This document shows, in pieces, positions 20,870 to 31,164 of a stretch of DNA of 64,000 bases; the first letter of the stretch is position 1; each line of letters starts with the position of its first letter. The translations under genes and the position numbers were made by a program. The DNA comes from Bathynomus jamesi (taxonomy: Eukaryota; Arthropoda; Malacostraca; Isopoda; Cirolanidae). The notes under the pieces were generated by a model. That model was given only the letters and a program-made list of their open reading frames with translations, had not been told where the DNA came from and ran no database searches. The DNA lies in NCBI GenBank assembly GCA_023014485.1, contig JAJOZX010002350.1, positions 262,001-326,000 of the forward strand, in the 5' to 3' direction.

Positions 20870-21400
20870 CGGGTGTAATACTGTACATTTACCCCTTTTT
20901 CTATAATTTTATTACTAATTCTATTTATCCCTGCACCTGGATAACAGTAAGCTATGCTAACTCTAGGTAATTTAGATCCTAGGCCCCTCACTTGAAAGTC
21001 ACCTATAACGGATGCTGGTTCAAACACACCTATAGCTTTAGAGTGCCTGGGTTTATATGAGTCTGGATTATTATTGCTAACATTTTGTTTTATAGGCCTA
21101 CTTTCTTCAGCTTTCTCATCTTGATCCTGGACCAGTGAGAAAGTATGAAACTGATTGGTTAGTTCTATAAGGACACTTTTTCTTGGCTCTTGAATTCTAG
21201 CTTACCAGGTTTTCCTAGGTTTAGTCCACTCATCATTTTCAGAAATTGTCTGAGGATATTTAGGCCTTGGCTCACTATGAGGTATAGGGACATTTAAGTT
21301 TACTTGAACTGCTACTTCACTAGATTTAGGCTCAACTGCAGTATCTCTATAAGTTGGTCTGGCCTCTCCCTCACTGATAGACCCTCTGGACTTATTAAAA
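20870..21400 (-). pseudogene. CR1 ORF1, N-terminal half (SGNH/esterase-like)
   Basis: Minus strand: ASVIGDFQVRGLGSKLPRVS and YCYPGAGINRISNKI. This is the first block of the SGNH domain, but the nucleophile motif reads GDF where GDS is expected (GDSQIRG in the copy at 50750), so the catalytic Ser is lost. Upstream (21060-21400) is Lys/Ser-rich and unstructured. Confidence 0.72.
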
Positions 21401-21432
21401 TTTTATTATTATAGTACTACACTTGTCACAAA

Positions 21433-21900
21433 GGTTAATATGAGTTTTATCGTACTCAGAATATCAAAAGCAAATATAATTATAAAATATTAAAGCATAA
21501 TTTTCTCATCATTTTCATATAAGTCACTATGCTCGCAGATGCGTACTTAACAAATTATGTACATTTGAATATTATGACATTTTTGCATTTTTTTTTCCCG
21601 CCCTTCCAATATTTGATTGGTGACGTCATGAGAACATCAGAGCTGGGCACTTGCGTTTTTTTTTGCGGTACTGCGGTACTGCGGTACTACCGCACTACCA
21701 AACCGGTACCGCATAACGCAGTACCGCAAAGGATCGCTGAAAGTACAGGCTGTACTTTCAGCGATCCTTTGCGGTACTGCGTTATGCGGTACCGGTTTGG
21801 TAGTGTGGTAGTACCGCAGTACCGCAGTACCGCAAAAATAACGCAAGTGCCCAGCTTTGGAGAACATGATATATGAGCTACACTTTTTAAGTTCTTAGGC
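21433..21900. mobile_element. single arm of the GGTTAATATGAG inverted-repeat family
   Basis: From GGTTAATATGAGTTTTATCG to CATGATATATGAGCTA it is nearly identical to one arm of the palindrome at 47187-47646, but here the second arm is missing. A 222-bp hAT palindrome is nested at 21638-21859. It is either a truncated copy or one terminal repeat of a longer element whose other end is outside the recognisable sequence. Confidence 0.8.
21638..21859. mobile_element. palindromic hAT MITE
   Basis: Nearly perfect 222-bp palindrome with ends CAGAGCTGGGCACTTGCG and its complement and 8-bp duplication GAGAACAT (21630-21637 and 21860-21867). Internal GCGGTACT repeats occur in both arms. Centre at GTACAGGCTGTAC. 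Confidence 0.93.
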
Positions 21901-22034
21901 CTTTTAAGTTGCTAGTCTACTTCTGTTAGTTTTTGATAGATGTTTGTGGCGATGACATGTGAACGGTGCGAATATTATTTTGAGGATTTAATATACGAAG
22001 TGCATTCTAATGACTTCCGAGCAATAGAAATATT

Positions 22035-22271
22035 GAATATGTTATTACATTATCATTTGTATAATTTAGGTCTCGGGGGTACGGGGGCAGAGCCCCGTAA
22101 AGATCACGCATCACAAATTGATGGGTATAGGGTTTTATATTTTTTATTTTTGAATTTCCGACGCTAAAATGTCGTTCAATCGATCAATTTGTGATGCGTG
22201 ATCTTTACGGGGGCTCCTCCCCCGTACCCCCGAGACCTAAATTATACAAATGATAATGTAATAACATATTC
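22035..22271. repeat. inverted repeat with 88-bp arms
   Basis: Arms start GAATATGTTATTACATTATC and include GGTCTCGGGGGTACGGGGGC; loop about 60 bp. Short frames across the arm (for example 21940-22167) look incidental. Confidence 0.85.
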
Positions 22272-22302
22272 ATGTTAGGTAAGGTTAGGTTAGGTTAATT
22301 AA

Positions 22303-22482
22303 TACCAAAATACATTTCCTAGTAATATTTGAGGTGTTTTGCTTAGATTTTGACCTCCATTTCCCTTGAAAATGGGCCAAACTTCAAAGTACTATAGCTT
22401 TGTTGGATCTCATTTCCGACGGAAATGGAGGTCATATTTGAACAAATCACATCAAATACTACTAGAAAAATGTATTTTGGTG
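22303..22482. mobile_element. palindromic miniature element, family FB1
   Basis: Arms ACCAAAATACATTTCCTAG and its complement; core GGTGTTTTGCTTAGATTTTG then ACCTCCATTTCC. Preceded by GGTTAGGTTAGGTTA. Confidence 0.72.
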
Positions 22483-22905
22483 TGTAAAATGACTGAGTTA
22501 CTTAAAACACATAATTACCGTCACAAAACCACATCAAGTTGACATTAAGCTTAGAAGCAGCATTTATACCTTTATATATATATATCATTTGTAAGGCCTT
22601 TGCAGCTTACGTGATACCAGTCATCTCAGCTATCACATGCAATCCCTCTATCTTTACTCTTAATTAACTTCCTTTTTACAAACTCTACAGTCACAGTCAA
22701 AACCCATTTTTGTAGGGTAGGCTATGTTGCTAAGTTAGGTCCGAGACTTAAAAATTTTGTTGACTCACCAACTTTGATACTATCAAGTTATATCAAAATA
22801 GTTACTCAGGTTAGGTCAAATGGGAGTCTTACCTTCTTACCTTAACTTCTACCCTGGGACCTTATATTACGCTCAACCCGTCCAGGTCTAACTTAAACTA
22901 GGCTA
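22483..22905. other. no gene; contains half of a 50-bp direct repeat
   Basis: The stretch 22566-22618 (TACCTTTATATATA...TTACGTGATACCA) is repeated at 23201-23250, directly against the left end of the alpha hAT. Otherwise I recognise nothing. Confidence 0.55.
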
Positions 22906-23085
22906 AGCTAGGCCTGTACAAAGAAGTACAGGTAACACCAGAGTGATCTTTACCAGTCAAAAAACAATTCCAAAATGCAGGATCAATCTCAACTGCAGCC
23001 CTGGACAAATTTTTCAACACCACACTCCTGGTTTCAGTGATAAATAATTTGAACTTTTTTGTTAACAAGCAATTCTAGGCACGTG
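22906..23085 (+). repeat. dispersed repeat, copy 1 (about 190 bp)
   Basis: AAGCTAGGCCTGTACAAAG through GGCACATCCGA; a second copy in the same orientation lies at 41437-41645 with roughly 90% identity by eye. No promoter boxes or coding motif seen. Confidence 0.8.
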
Positions 23086-23609
23086 ACGCCTAGGCACATC
23101 CGATTACAATACAACACTCATGAAGAATGTTTATAAATTTGGACTATTAAGTTTGTTGCTTACACAATCAGGGTGTAAATTGTATAACCAAGCCTTAATA
23201 TACCTTTATATATATATCATTTGTAAGGCCTTTGCAGCTTACGTGATACCAGGGCCGTTTCTAGCCATTAGGGGGCCCTAAGCAGTATACCCATTTGAGG
23301 CCCCACCCCTCCATCCACCAACTCACGCCTTACTACATCACCTCAGCACACACATACAAAAAATGGCTGTGTTAATAAAAAACAATTATGAAACAATTTT
23401 AATGAAACATTTATGTCCAAAACAACAAATATGTACTTTCAGAAGACAAACAGAAAAAACTCATGAAATTCCTGAAAATGAGCTTATACATTATTTAGAA
23501 TAAATGACACAGAACTATGTATAAAAAATAATGCAATTATCAACTACCAAACAATTACTAACTCTACGATACAATCGTGTAATAGCTAACAGTTATACAG
23601 AACAGTTTG

Positions 23610-25639
23610 TATCTTCAAAATTTTTGCCTCCTAAATTTTTTCTGGGCGAAATCATCAATAACATCATCATCTGAAATCTTCCTGCCATCGTCCTGGTTGA
23701 TGCTTATGATGCCAAGGCCACTGAGGCGATCCTGCCCCATTGATGATCTGAGGTAGTTCTTGATTAGCTTCATCTTAGAAGCTCCTCTCGGCTAATGCTA
23801 CTGTCACAGGTAGAGTGCAGGCAATTCTTAGTGCAACCCAGAGATTGGGGTATAGTTCCTCCAGTTGCTTCTGATAAATGAAGGAGAGAAGCTCCAATGC
23901 AGTCATGTTGTGTAAAGGTAAAGTCGGCAAGTTCTTAATTTCGAGGGCCAGTTCTCTTCCATCAATGTCAGAGTCAGCTCCAAAGCTCAGTATCTTAGAG
24001 AGCTTTTCACACTTGCAGGACAAATCTTCCTTGTTCATTGTGGTGAAGTTTAGGAGAACCCCAAATACGTCCCTCACATCATCTAATGTTTTGAATCTCT
24101 CATTTATTGACCCGATGGCACAATCCACCACCACCTTGAAAAATTTGACTTCCAGCCTCTTTAAGGCTTCTATAAATGGTTCGTCAGGAGCTTCGCAAGC
24201 AAAGTGCTTTTTTGTCGATCTGAGCCTCTTCTCCTTCAGCACAACCTCCACATTCATTTCCTCACATATGTCCCTAGCTACGACTTGTGCTGCAACAAAA
24301 CCTGTTTCTGTAGCTGGTGAGTGAGTCTTTTGTTTTTGTGAGGAGGTTGACTGCCACATCAAACTGCATTGTAGGAGACTGCAGAAGTTTGTTCACATGG
24401 TTAACTGCATGAAGAATGTCATACCATACTACTGTGAAAATCTGAAAACGATAAGACCCTACCTCCTCTGCAAGTGCTTGTGCTTCAGTCCTGGCTATGA
24501 CATCTGTGGCATTGTTTCTGACTTCCAACAGGGCCTCTCTGATGTTGTGGCTCTGGTATCGCACAGCCTCAATGCTCTTAAGCCGGCTCTCCCACCTGGT
24601 TTTACTCCAAGACTTGAGTGTTATGTTCATGTGCTTCTTTAGGATTGTCCATCTCTGTGTAGCTGCTGTAAAAAGGTTGTACAATTTTTGTACGTTGCCA
24701 AAGAAGCTGATGGCATCTGTGGAAGCTTTAGCTGCATCAACCACTACAAGAATCAGAGTGTGAGCCCCACATGGAACATAGAGTGCACGACAGTTCTTCT
24801 CTAATAATCTTGCCTGAACACCTTTGTTCTTGCCCTTCATGTTCGCTCCGTTGTCATATGACTGTCCTCTGCAGTCATCAAAGTGAATATTCAGTTCATC
24901 TAGTCTCTTCAGAATCAGAACTGATAAACCCAGGGTTGTACTTTCTGAAGCCTCAAGAAAGCCCAAGAAGTATTCTTTTATTTCTGGTACTTCACCCACT
25001 TTAACAGTTCTGATAATAATCGACATCTGTTCTTGGTGGCTTATGTCTGGAGTGCAGTCTAAAATGAGTGAGTAATATTAACTTGTTTTATTTCTGCAAC
25101 AATGGCATCCAAGATCTTCCCACTAATAGACCCAATGAGCTCATTTTGAATGATGTTTCCTAGGTAACTTGAATGACTATATTGGCCACTTTCGACTCTG
25201 CTGATGTGTTGTTTCATCACTGGATCAAATTTGGCAAGCAGCTCAACCTCCTTTAAGAAGTTGCCATTGTCTCGATTGTACAATGTAGAGGAAGACCCCC
25301 TGAAAGCAAGGTTTCTCTCTGCCAGTGATTGGATTATACTTACAAGACGTGTGAGAACATCTCGCCAGCGTCTTCGCTCTACCTCCATTAATGACATTTC
25401 AGTTTGGTCAATGGTCCTCCCAGTTTTTAGCCGCAGTTCCAGATCCTTTCATGTTGCCATGTTATCTGCATGTTCTGAACTATTTTTATGGCCTTTCAGA
25501 AGCGAACCAACGTTTATCCAAGTCTGAAAGTCCATCCGTAATTAGTTTGTACGACTTCCTTGAAAACAACTTGCAGCAGAAGCAATAAAGAGCATCATTC
25601 CTTCTAGAGTAAATCAGCCAGCTTCGCTTTATTTTTTCC
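23610..25639 (-). pseudogene. alpha hAT transposase (ZMYM1-like, DUF4371 type), C-terminal three quarters
   Basis: Minus strand. Blocks in order: GNIIQNELIGSISGKILDA, LDCTPDISHQEQMSI, FDDCRGQSYDNGANMKGKNK (conserved D-R-G-Q-S-Y-D), YVPCGAHTLILVVVDAAKAS, TQRWTILKKH, TRWESRLKSIEAVRYQ, then in another frame EEMNVEVVLKEKRLRSTK and the C-terminal dimerisation block LYPNLWVALRIACTLPVTV followed by ALAERSF. Frameshifts near 25060, 24300 and 23780. The last two are shared with copy B, so they predate the split of the copies or the family was already non-coding. Confidence 0.9.
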
Positions 25640-25644
25640 CCATT

Positions 25645-26645
25645 TGTGATAGCGTAGGGTAGACACCCCAGTTAGGTTACTTAGGTTCTAGCAAACAATC
25701 AAAAGCACTTACCGGCAGGGCCGGATTTACTTGCTTGTGGGCCCTAGGCCAAACCTTATCAGTGCCCCCCCAAAAAAAATTTATATATATATATATATAT
25801 CGTAATATTGTAATGTAAAAAAAAAAGAATTACAACATAATGTAACACATCAATAATTTTATTCAAATTAGTTTTATATCATGTACAACTTATTCTTACA
25901 CAAAGGAATAATGGAAAAAATACAGTCAAATTGAAGCATAATAAATTTTGCAATAAGAATTACAACATAATGTAATACATTACACATTAATAATTTTTAA
26001 TCAAATTAGTTCCATATCAAGTACATCAAAGTAAATCAAGTTCCATATCATGTACATCTTACACATAGGAATAATGGAAAAATACAATGAAACTGAAGCA
26101 TAATAAATTTTGCAAGCACAACTATGTGAAGTTCAAAATGACTTTTTCCTGCTTTTTTTTATGGCAAATTTGTCAATGATACTGTTTGTGTCAAGGGATT
26201 GTAGGAGGTCCCCAGTGGGCCCCCAGTTACTGGTGGGCCCTAGGCCAATGACCTATGTTGCCTATTGGAAAATCCGGCCCTGCTTACCGGTGCGTTGAAT
26301 TAGATATTCCTTTGGAAACCTACCATTAGATTCCTGTGTCCCACAAACGGCCTACCTAACTCTCTCTTACATTACCAACTTAGAAGCTATAGACATTACC
26401 CCTAACTATACTTAAGTACGGATAACTTTCTACCCCATTTGTCACCTTAGAAATACCACCTAATTACACTCAGCACCAACGATTAGGTCAGATCGGAAAA
26501 AACATCTCTAGGCTAGCCCAAAACAATACGAACAGCCGCGTTGGTTCGTTTATGACTTGCTCTTGCCATTCAGCTTAGATTTAGTGATATTTCCCCTTTA
26601 GTGACTTTTAGACTATATACATATATACACATACACGTCACCTCA
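25645..26645 (-). repeat. Gypsy 3' LTR (contains a hAT MITE)
   Basis: Starts TGTGATAGCG and ends CACGTCACCTCA on the plus strand. Without the MITE it is 426 bp, versus 427 bp for the other LTR. I count about six substitutions and two or three short indels between the two, roughly 1.5% difference, which implies a fairly young provirus. Confidence 0.94.
25716..26282. mobile_element. hAT MITE in the 3' LTR
   Basis: Ends CAGGGCCGGATTTAC and GGAAAATCCGGCCCTG with 8-bp duplication CTTACCGG (25708-25715 and 26283-26290). It is absent from the other LTR, so it arrived after the provirus. No transposase. Confidence 0.95.
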
Positions 26646-26657
26646 CTCCTCCCCTAC
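26646..26657 (-). other. polypurine tract of the Gypsy element
   Basis: On the minus strand GTAGGGGAGGAG directly before the 3' LTR, the usual plus-strand primer position. Confidence 0.8.
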
Positions 26658-26661
26658 AAGT

Positions 26662-27537
26662 TTAGTCTGTCAGGGGGATGAGGGACCCTAGACGACCTGC
26701 GGAGCGGGGTTGATGTAGTAGGATTAGGTGCAACCTGTATAGGCGGGCGAGTTGAACCATTTTCCGGAGGATTAGTTCTCTCTTCCGGAAGACTCTGGTC
26801 CTTCTGCAATTCACGTTCCCATATCTGTCCTGATGGCGTTTAATAGAACGACCATCTTCTAGTTGGCACTTGAAGGAAACAGGGCCCGTTCTCTCCTGGA
26901 CAGTTGCAGGAACCCATTTTGGTCCAGCCCCATAGTTGCGAATCATAACTGGATCATTAGGTTGCGCCTCTATAACTCTCCCTCTTTTAGTGTCATGGTA
27001 CAGCTTCTGTTTTTCCTGATGGCGTAAAACTCGTTGTTGCAACGTTTCGTTTGGACGTAACAAATCGAAAACTGAACGAATTCCCCGGCCAATCATAAGT
27101 TTAGAGGGAGACACCCCCGTCGTGGTGTGAGGTGTTATTCGATATTTAAACAAAAATTTATCCAATACCACTTGCATTTCCTCCCCACGAGAATGACGCA
27201 AGGCCGACTTGAAAGTACGGACCATGTTTTCCGCGAGACCGTTAGTAGACGGGTGGAAAACACTAGACCGGACATGTCTAATGCCATTTAGGTGGACGAA
27301 GGAACGAAATTCCTCACTGGTAAAACAAGTACCATTGTCGGAAACCAGGACTATGGGTAAACCCCATCGAGCGAAAACTGAACGGAGTAAGCGAATAGTA
27401 ACACCCGAAGTCGTGGAAGTGGTTGGAAGAATTTCCACCCACTTAGAGTAGGCGTCCACAATGACTAGGAAATAAGTATTATTTATAGGACCTGCATAGT
27501 CAACATGGATCCTATGCCACGGTATAGTAGGCCACTC
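26662..27537 (-). pseudogene. Gypsy integrase
   Basis: The frame continues after a TGA at 27538-27540 that separates it from RNase H. It contains the catalytic triad in HVDYAGP (about 27500), LVSDNGTCF (about 27345) and STNGLAENMV (about 27235): Asp, Asp, Glu all present with the normal spacing. The C-terminal part has GAGPKWVPATVQERTGPVSF, the usual GPY/F-like module. The only visible lesion is the single stop codon upstream. Ends at 26662 next to the polypurine tract. Confidence 0.93.
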
Positions 27538-29559
27538 TCAAGGATGAAGTGGACTTTTCCTTGGGAGATCTCTGTTCTCTAGGCAGCTTTGACAGGAACG
27601 AACCAATGATTCGAGTTCTCCATCTAAACCAGGCCACCAGAAATAAGCTCTCGCCAGCTCTTTCATTTTTGTTGCGCCCATGTGTTCAGCGTGAAGTTCC
27701 TTCACTAAATTCGACCTGCCTTTATTTGGAATAATCACTCTGTGGCCCCATAAGAGACAGCCATTTTGAATCGAGAGGCCAGACTGACTTTGATAAAAAG
27801 GCTGTAATTCACTCTTAACCTTAGTAGGCCAACCAACTGAGCAGAAATGGATGACCCTAGACAGAATAGGGTCTGATTTTGTCCACTGCTCTATTTGTAC
27901 CGCAGATACTGGAGTGGATTCCAAAAACTCCACCAAGTGAACCCATTCTGTAGGTATAGGTACACAATCATTTGGATTTTCTAAGGGCAACCTACTTAGC
28001 GCATCAGCCGTACCTAGAAGTTTACCTGACCGATGTACTAAGTCAAATTTATAGGCTTGTAGAATCAGTGCCCATCGTTGAATCCTACCTGAGGCCATAA
28101 CTGGAATATTTTTATTAGGTGAAAATAAACATAAGAGAGACTTATGGTCAGTAATTAATTTAAATTCATGACCCCATAGATAGAAATGAAATTTTTTTAC
28201 TGCAAATACTAAGGCTAATGCTTCACGTTCCACTTGTGCATATCGTCTTTCAGTCTCAGTTAGTGTTCTAGAAGCAAAACAGATAGGCCTATCTACACCA
28301 TCAATGTGGTGAGATAACACTGCCCCAATTCCATAAGAACTGCTGTCTGCTGAAACTACGAGAGGAAGTTTAGGATCATAATGCACTAGGAGAGTGGACT
28401 TTAGTAGTACGTCCTTGGAAGCCTCAAATGCTTCCTTTTGAGTTTTCTCCCATCTCCACTGTTCCCCAGATCGTAATAGCTTATTTAGGGGTTCAAGGAA
28501 AGTCGATGCATTAGGCAGAAATTTCCTATAAAAGTTTAGGAGACCTAAATAAGCTTGTAACTGTGTGATGTTTTGTGGAGGTGGTGCATTTTTTATTGCT
28601 TCTAGTTTATCCATCATTGGATGAATGCCTGAGGCATCTATGCGGAACCCTAAATATGAAACCTCGGTTGTGACCCATGAACACTTTTCTCTCTTTAGCT
28701 TAAGTCCGGCATCTCGGAGTCTTTTTAGAACTGTGGTTAATCTAGTTAGGTGTTCTCGTTTAGACGAACCTGAAATGAGGACATCATCTAGAAAGCAAAG
28801 TACCCCTGGAATGTGACCTAGAACTTGGTCCATTGTCCTCTGAAAAATACCCGGAGCCGATGCTATTCCATAGCATAGCCTATTGTACTTATATAGGCCT
28901 CGGTGCGTATTTATGATAGTTAATTCTTTAGAGTTTTCGTCTGAACTTAGTTGAGCATAGGCTTGGGACATATCGAGTTTTGTGAAATATTTACCCCCAG
29001 CAAGAGAGCTAAATAATTCATCAGGCTTGGGTATAGGATAGCAATCTAGAAGGACGGCTCTATTTGCTGTTAAACGGTAATCCCCACATAACCGCACGGA
29101 CTTGTTCGGTTTTAGTACAGGAACTACTGGGGCAGCCCACTTAGCGTGTGTGACTGGTTTAATAATTTTATCTTTTAGCAGCCTGTCAATTTCTAAATCT
29201 ACCTTCTCCCGCAGTGCATGCGCAATTGAACGAGCCTTACAAAATTTCGGAGTTACATTAGGATCTACCTCTATGCAGACCTGATGGCCTTTTAGGTTGC
29301 CTACTTCAGGCCCAAAAACAGAAGAAAACTCCCTTAACAATGAGTCTATGCCAGATGGATATGAGAGTGTATGCACATCTGCCTGACCCCATGGCAAGAT
29401 TTTGTCAATCGGCATTTTCAAAGCATCAATCCAATCACGGCCTAGTAGAGTAGGCCCTTGCTCATCCACCACTAAAAGGGTTAAGGGATGAGACAGTTTT
29501 CTGGTTGAGTGTAACTGTGACGTATGCTTCTCCACAAATAGGTATTTGTATGTCCCCAT
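27538..29559 (-). pseudogene. Gypsy reverse transcriptase, RNase H and integrase zinc finger
   Basis: Open for 673 codons. RT: APVVPVLKPNKSVRLCGDYR, YFTKLDMSQAYAQL (motif A), VLCFLDDVLISG (catalytic FLDD), LNFYRKFLPNAS. RNase H: VVSADSSSYGIGAVLS, VEREALALVFAVKKFHFYLW and FKLITDHKSLLCLF. The integrase zinc-binding H2C2 block is HAEHMGATKMK...SCQSC near the end. It is out of frame with the protease upstream, so one indel lies near 29510, and is closed by a TGA at 27538. The start codon is arbitrary, because the real product is a polyprotein. Confidence 0.95.
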
Positions 29560-30000
29560 ACTTCTTCAAAATAGTTTTAGATGCATGTAGTTTAGGTGTG
29601 TTTTTGAAAATCTTATCAAAAACTGCCTTGGACATGACCGTCCGGGAAGCACCTGTATCTAATTCTAGAGGAACTGTGATTCCATTTAGGCCTACCTCTA
29701 CAATATATGGGCCTGTATTTTTCCCACTTTGCTGCTCATAAAATAGGTACTCCACTCCAATGTTCGAAGTATTTCCCTTTTGAGGATTTACACTAGAAAT
29801 GTTAAAATTAGAATTTTCACCCTTCGTTTTCTTTGAAAAACACACTTTAGCTATGTGGCCTATTTTACTACAGTTTCAGCAAACTGCTTCTTTAAAAGGG
29901 CAATCCTTTTTCCAATGGTGTTTTCCACACCCTGTACATGGCTTGGAAGGCTTAGTAGAATTAGTAGGCTTAGTCGTATTCGCCTCATACCTTTTATTTG
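29500..30000 (-). pseudogene. Gypsy gag C-terminus (zinc knuckle) and protease
   Basis: Follows the beta insertion. It has two cysteine motifs: CTGCGKHHWKKDC, and a CCHC knuckle ending CSKIGHIAKVC whose first half holds a TGA in place of what was probably an Arg codon (a CGA to TGA transition). Protease: VPLELDTGASRTVMS (active-site DTG). The frame ends at 29462 after a shift into the RT frame. Confidence 0.9.
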
Positions 30001-30402
30001 CCTGTCTACAGTGGCGGTTCCTCATATGGGCAATATGGGCAGCCGCACAGGGCGGCATTTGTGGAGGGGCGGCATGAGCGCCTGCAAAAAAAATAAAAAT
30101 AAAAATAAGAATAAATAAATAAAGAAATAAATAAAAATAAAAAATAAAATAAAATAAATAATAAAAGATCAATAAATATATTTTTATTAATAAAAAACCA
30201 TCTATTGCATTTTCCATAAACCTTCCCATAAAAGACCTAAACAATGCAAAATGCTTCCAGATTAATATTATTGGGAATAAAGGCCCATACTTTAACGTAT
30301 GTAATGTTATTTTTCTGGGTTTGGTTAAATAGTGAAATGTATATTATTTATTACAGAACGAATCTTCACACTAAGCCACTAAGGTCTGTCAAATAACCGC
30401 AA

Positions 30403-30487
30403 ATGGATAAGAAGAGGTCAAAGCTATCAGGTGCTCAGTTTAGAAAAAAGAGGAAAGAAGAAGAGGAGAAACGAGCAAAAGATAAAG
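30403..30487 (+). CDS. beta transposase exon 1
   Basis: ATG at 30403 encodes MDKKRSKLSGAQFRKKRKEE followed by a Lys/Glu-rich tail, then a GT donor (AAAG|GTATAG). The exon ends in phase 1, and the next exon starts with the two bases that complete a glycine codon. The basic N-terminus is typical of this transposase group. Confidence 0.8.
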
Positions 30488-30725
30488 GTATAGAGCTATG
30501 TCATCTACTCTTCACTGCTATATTGCACTGCTATTTTGTGATATAGCTTTCTGAGTCATTTGAAGTGTACTATTATGTATATAATTAGCCATTAACCAAG
30601 GAGGTTGTATTATTCATTTGTTTCCTATTCTAAAAGTTTAATAAATTGTGCTTAATAACATGTTAAATTAATTGTACTAGCCTATTCATGCATTGGTCTG
30701 TTATGTTCTATTTTACTATTTGCAG

Positions 30726-30911
30726 GGGCACTTTTGAAATATTTTGGAACACCCTCTGCCACTAGCCAGGATGAGAAGCCGTCTACTTCTGCCATTATTG
30801 AGGCTGAGGAGCCATCTACCTCCTCAGCCTCACATATGTCTCCACAAATGCAGTCTGATCCTGAGGATGAAGACCCATTTGCTTCTACTTCTCCCCGGCA
30901 GGACTCTTCAG
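30726..30911 (+). CDS. beta transposase exon 2
   Basis: Acceptor TTTGCAG, then GALLKYFGTPSATSQDEKPS and an acidic Ser/Pro/Glu-rich linker, donor TTCAG|GTGAGT. GALLKYF is shared with the alpha family (GALLKYLEKPS). Phase 1 to phase 1 matches exons 1 and 3. Confidence 0.8.
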
Positions 30912-31164
30912 GTGAGTTTGTGTGCACATATGTCTGTGAGTGTGTGCGTGTGTGTGTATGTGTATGTGTGTGCATCCCTGCAAAGCATTTTGCAAACAGT
31001 TATAAATTATAATGTTATTATCACTGGGTCTGGGTTACTGGGTATGTGTGGTGTTTCACCACCATAATTCCATAACACCACCACCATAACAAAGTGCTGT
31101 GAATAATGTGTTATCTAACTTAGGTGTGTATACTAATGAGTAATGCTCTTGTTCTTTCTATTAG

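Noticed and set aside
21529..21876. 115-codon frame across the palindrome, mirrored by a 76-codon minus-strand frame
   Set aside because: Both are translations of the perfect palindrome arms at 21638-21859, hence the identical mirror-image peptides.
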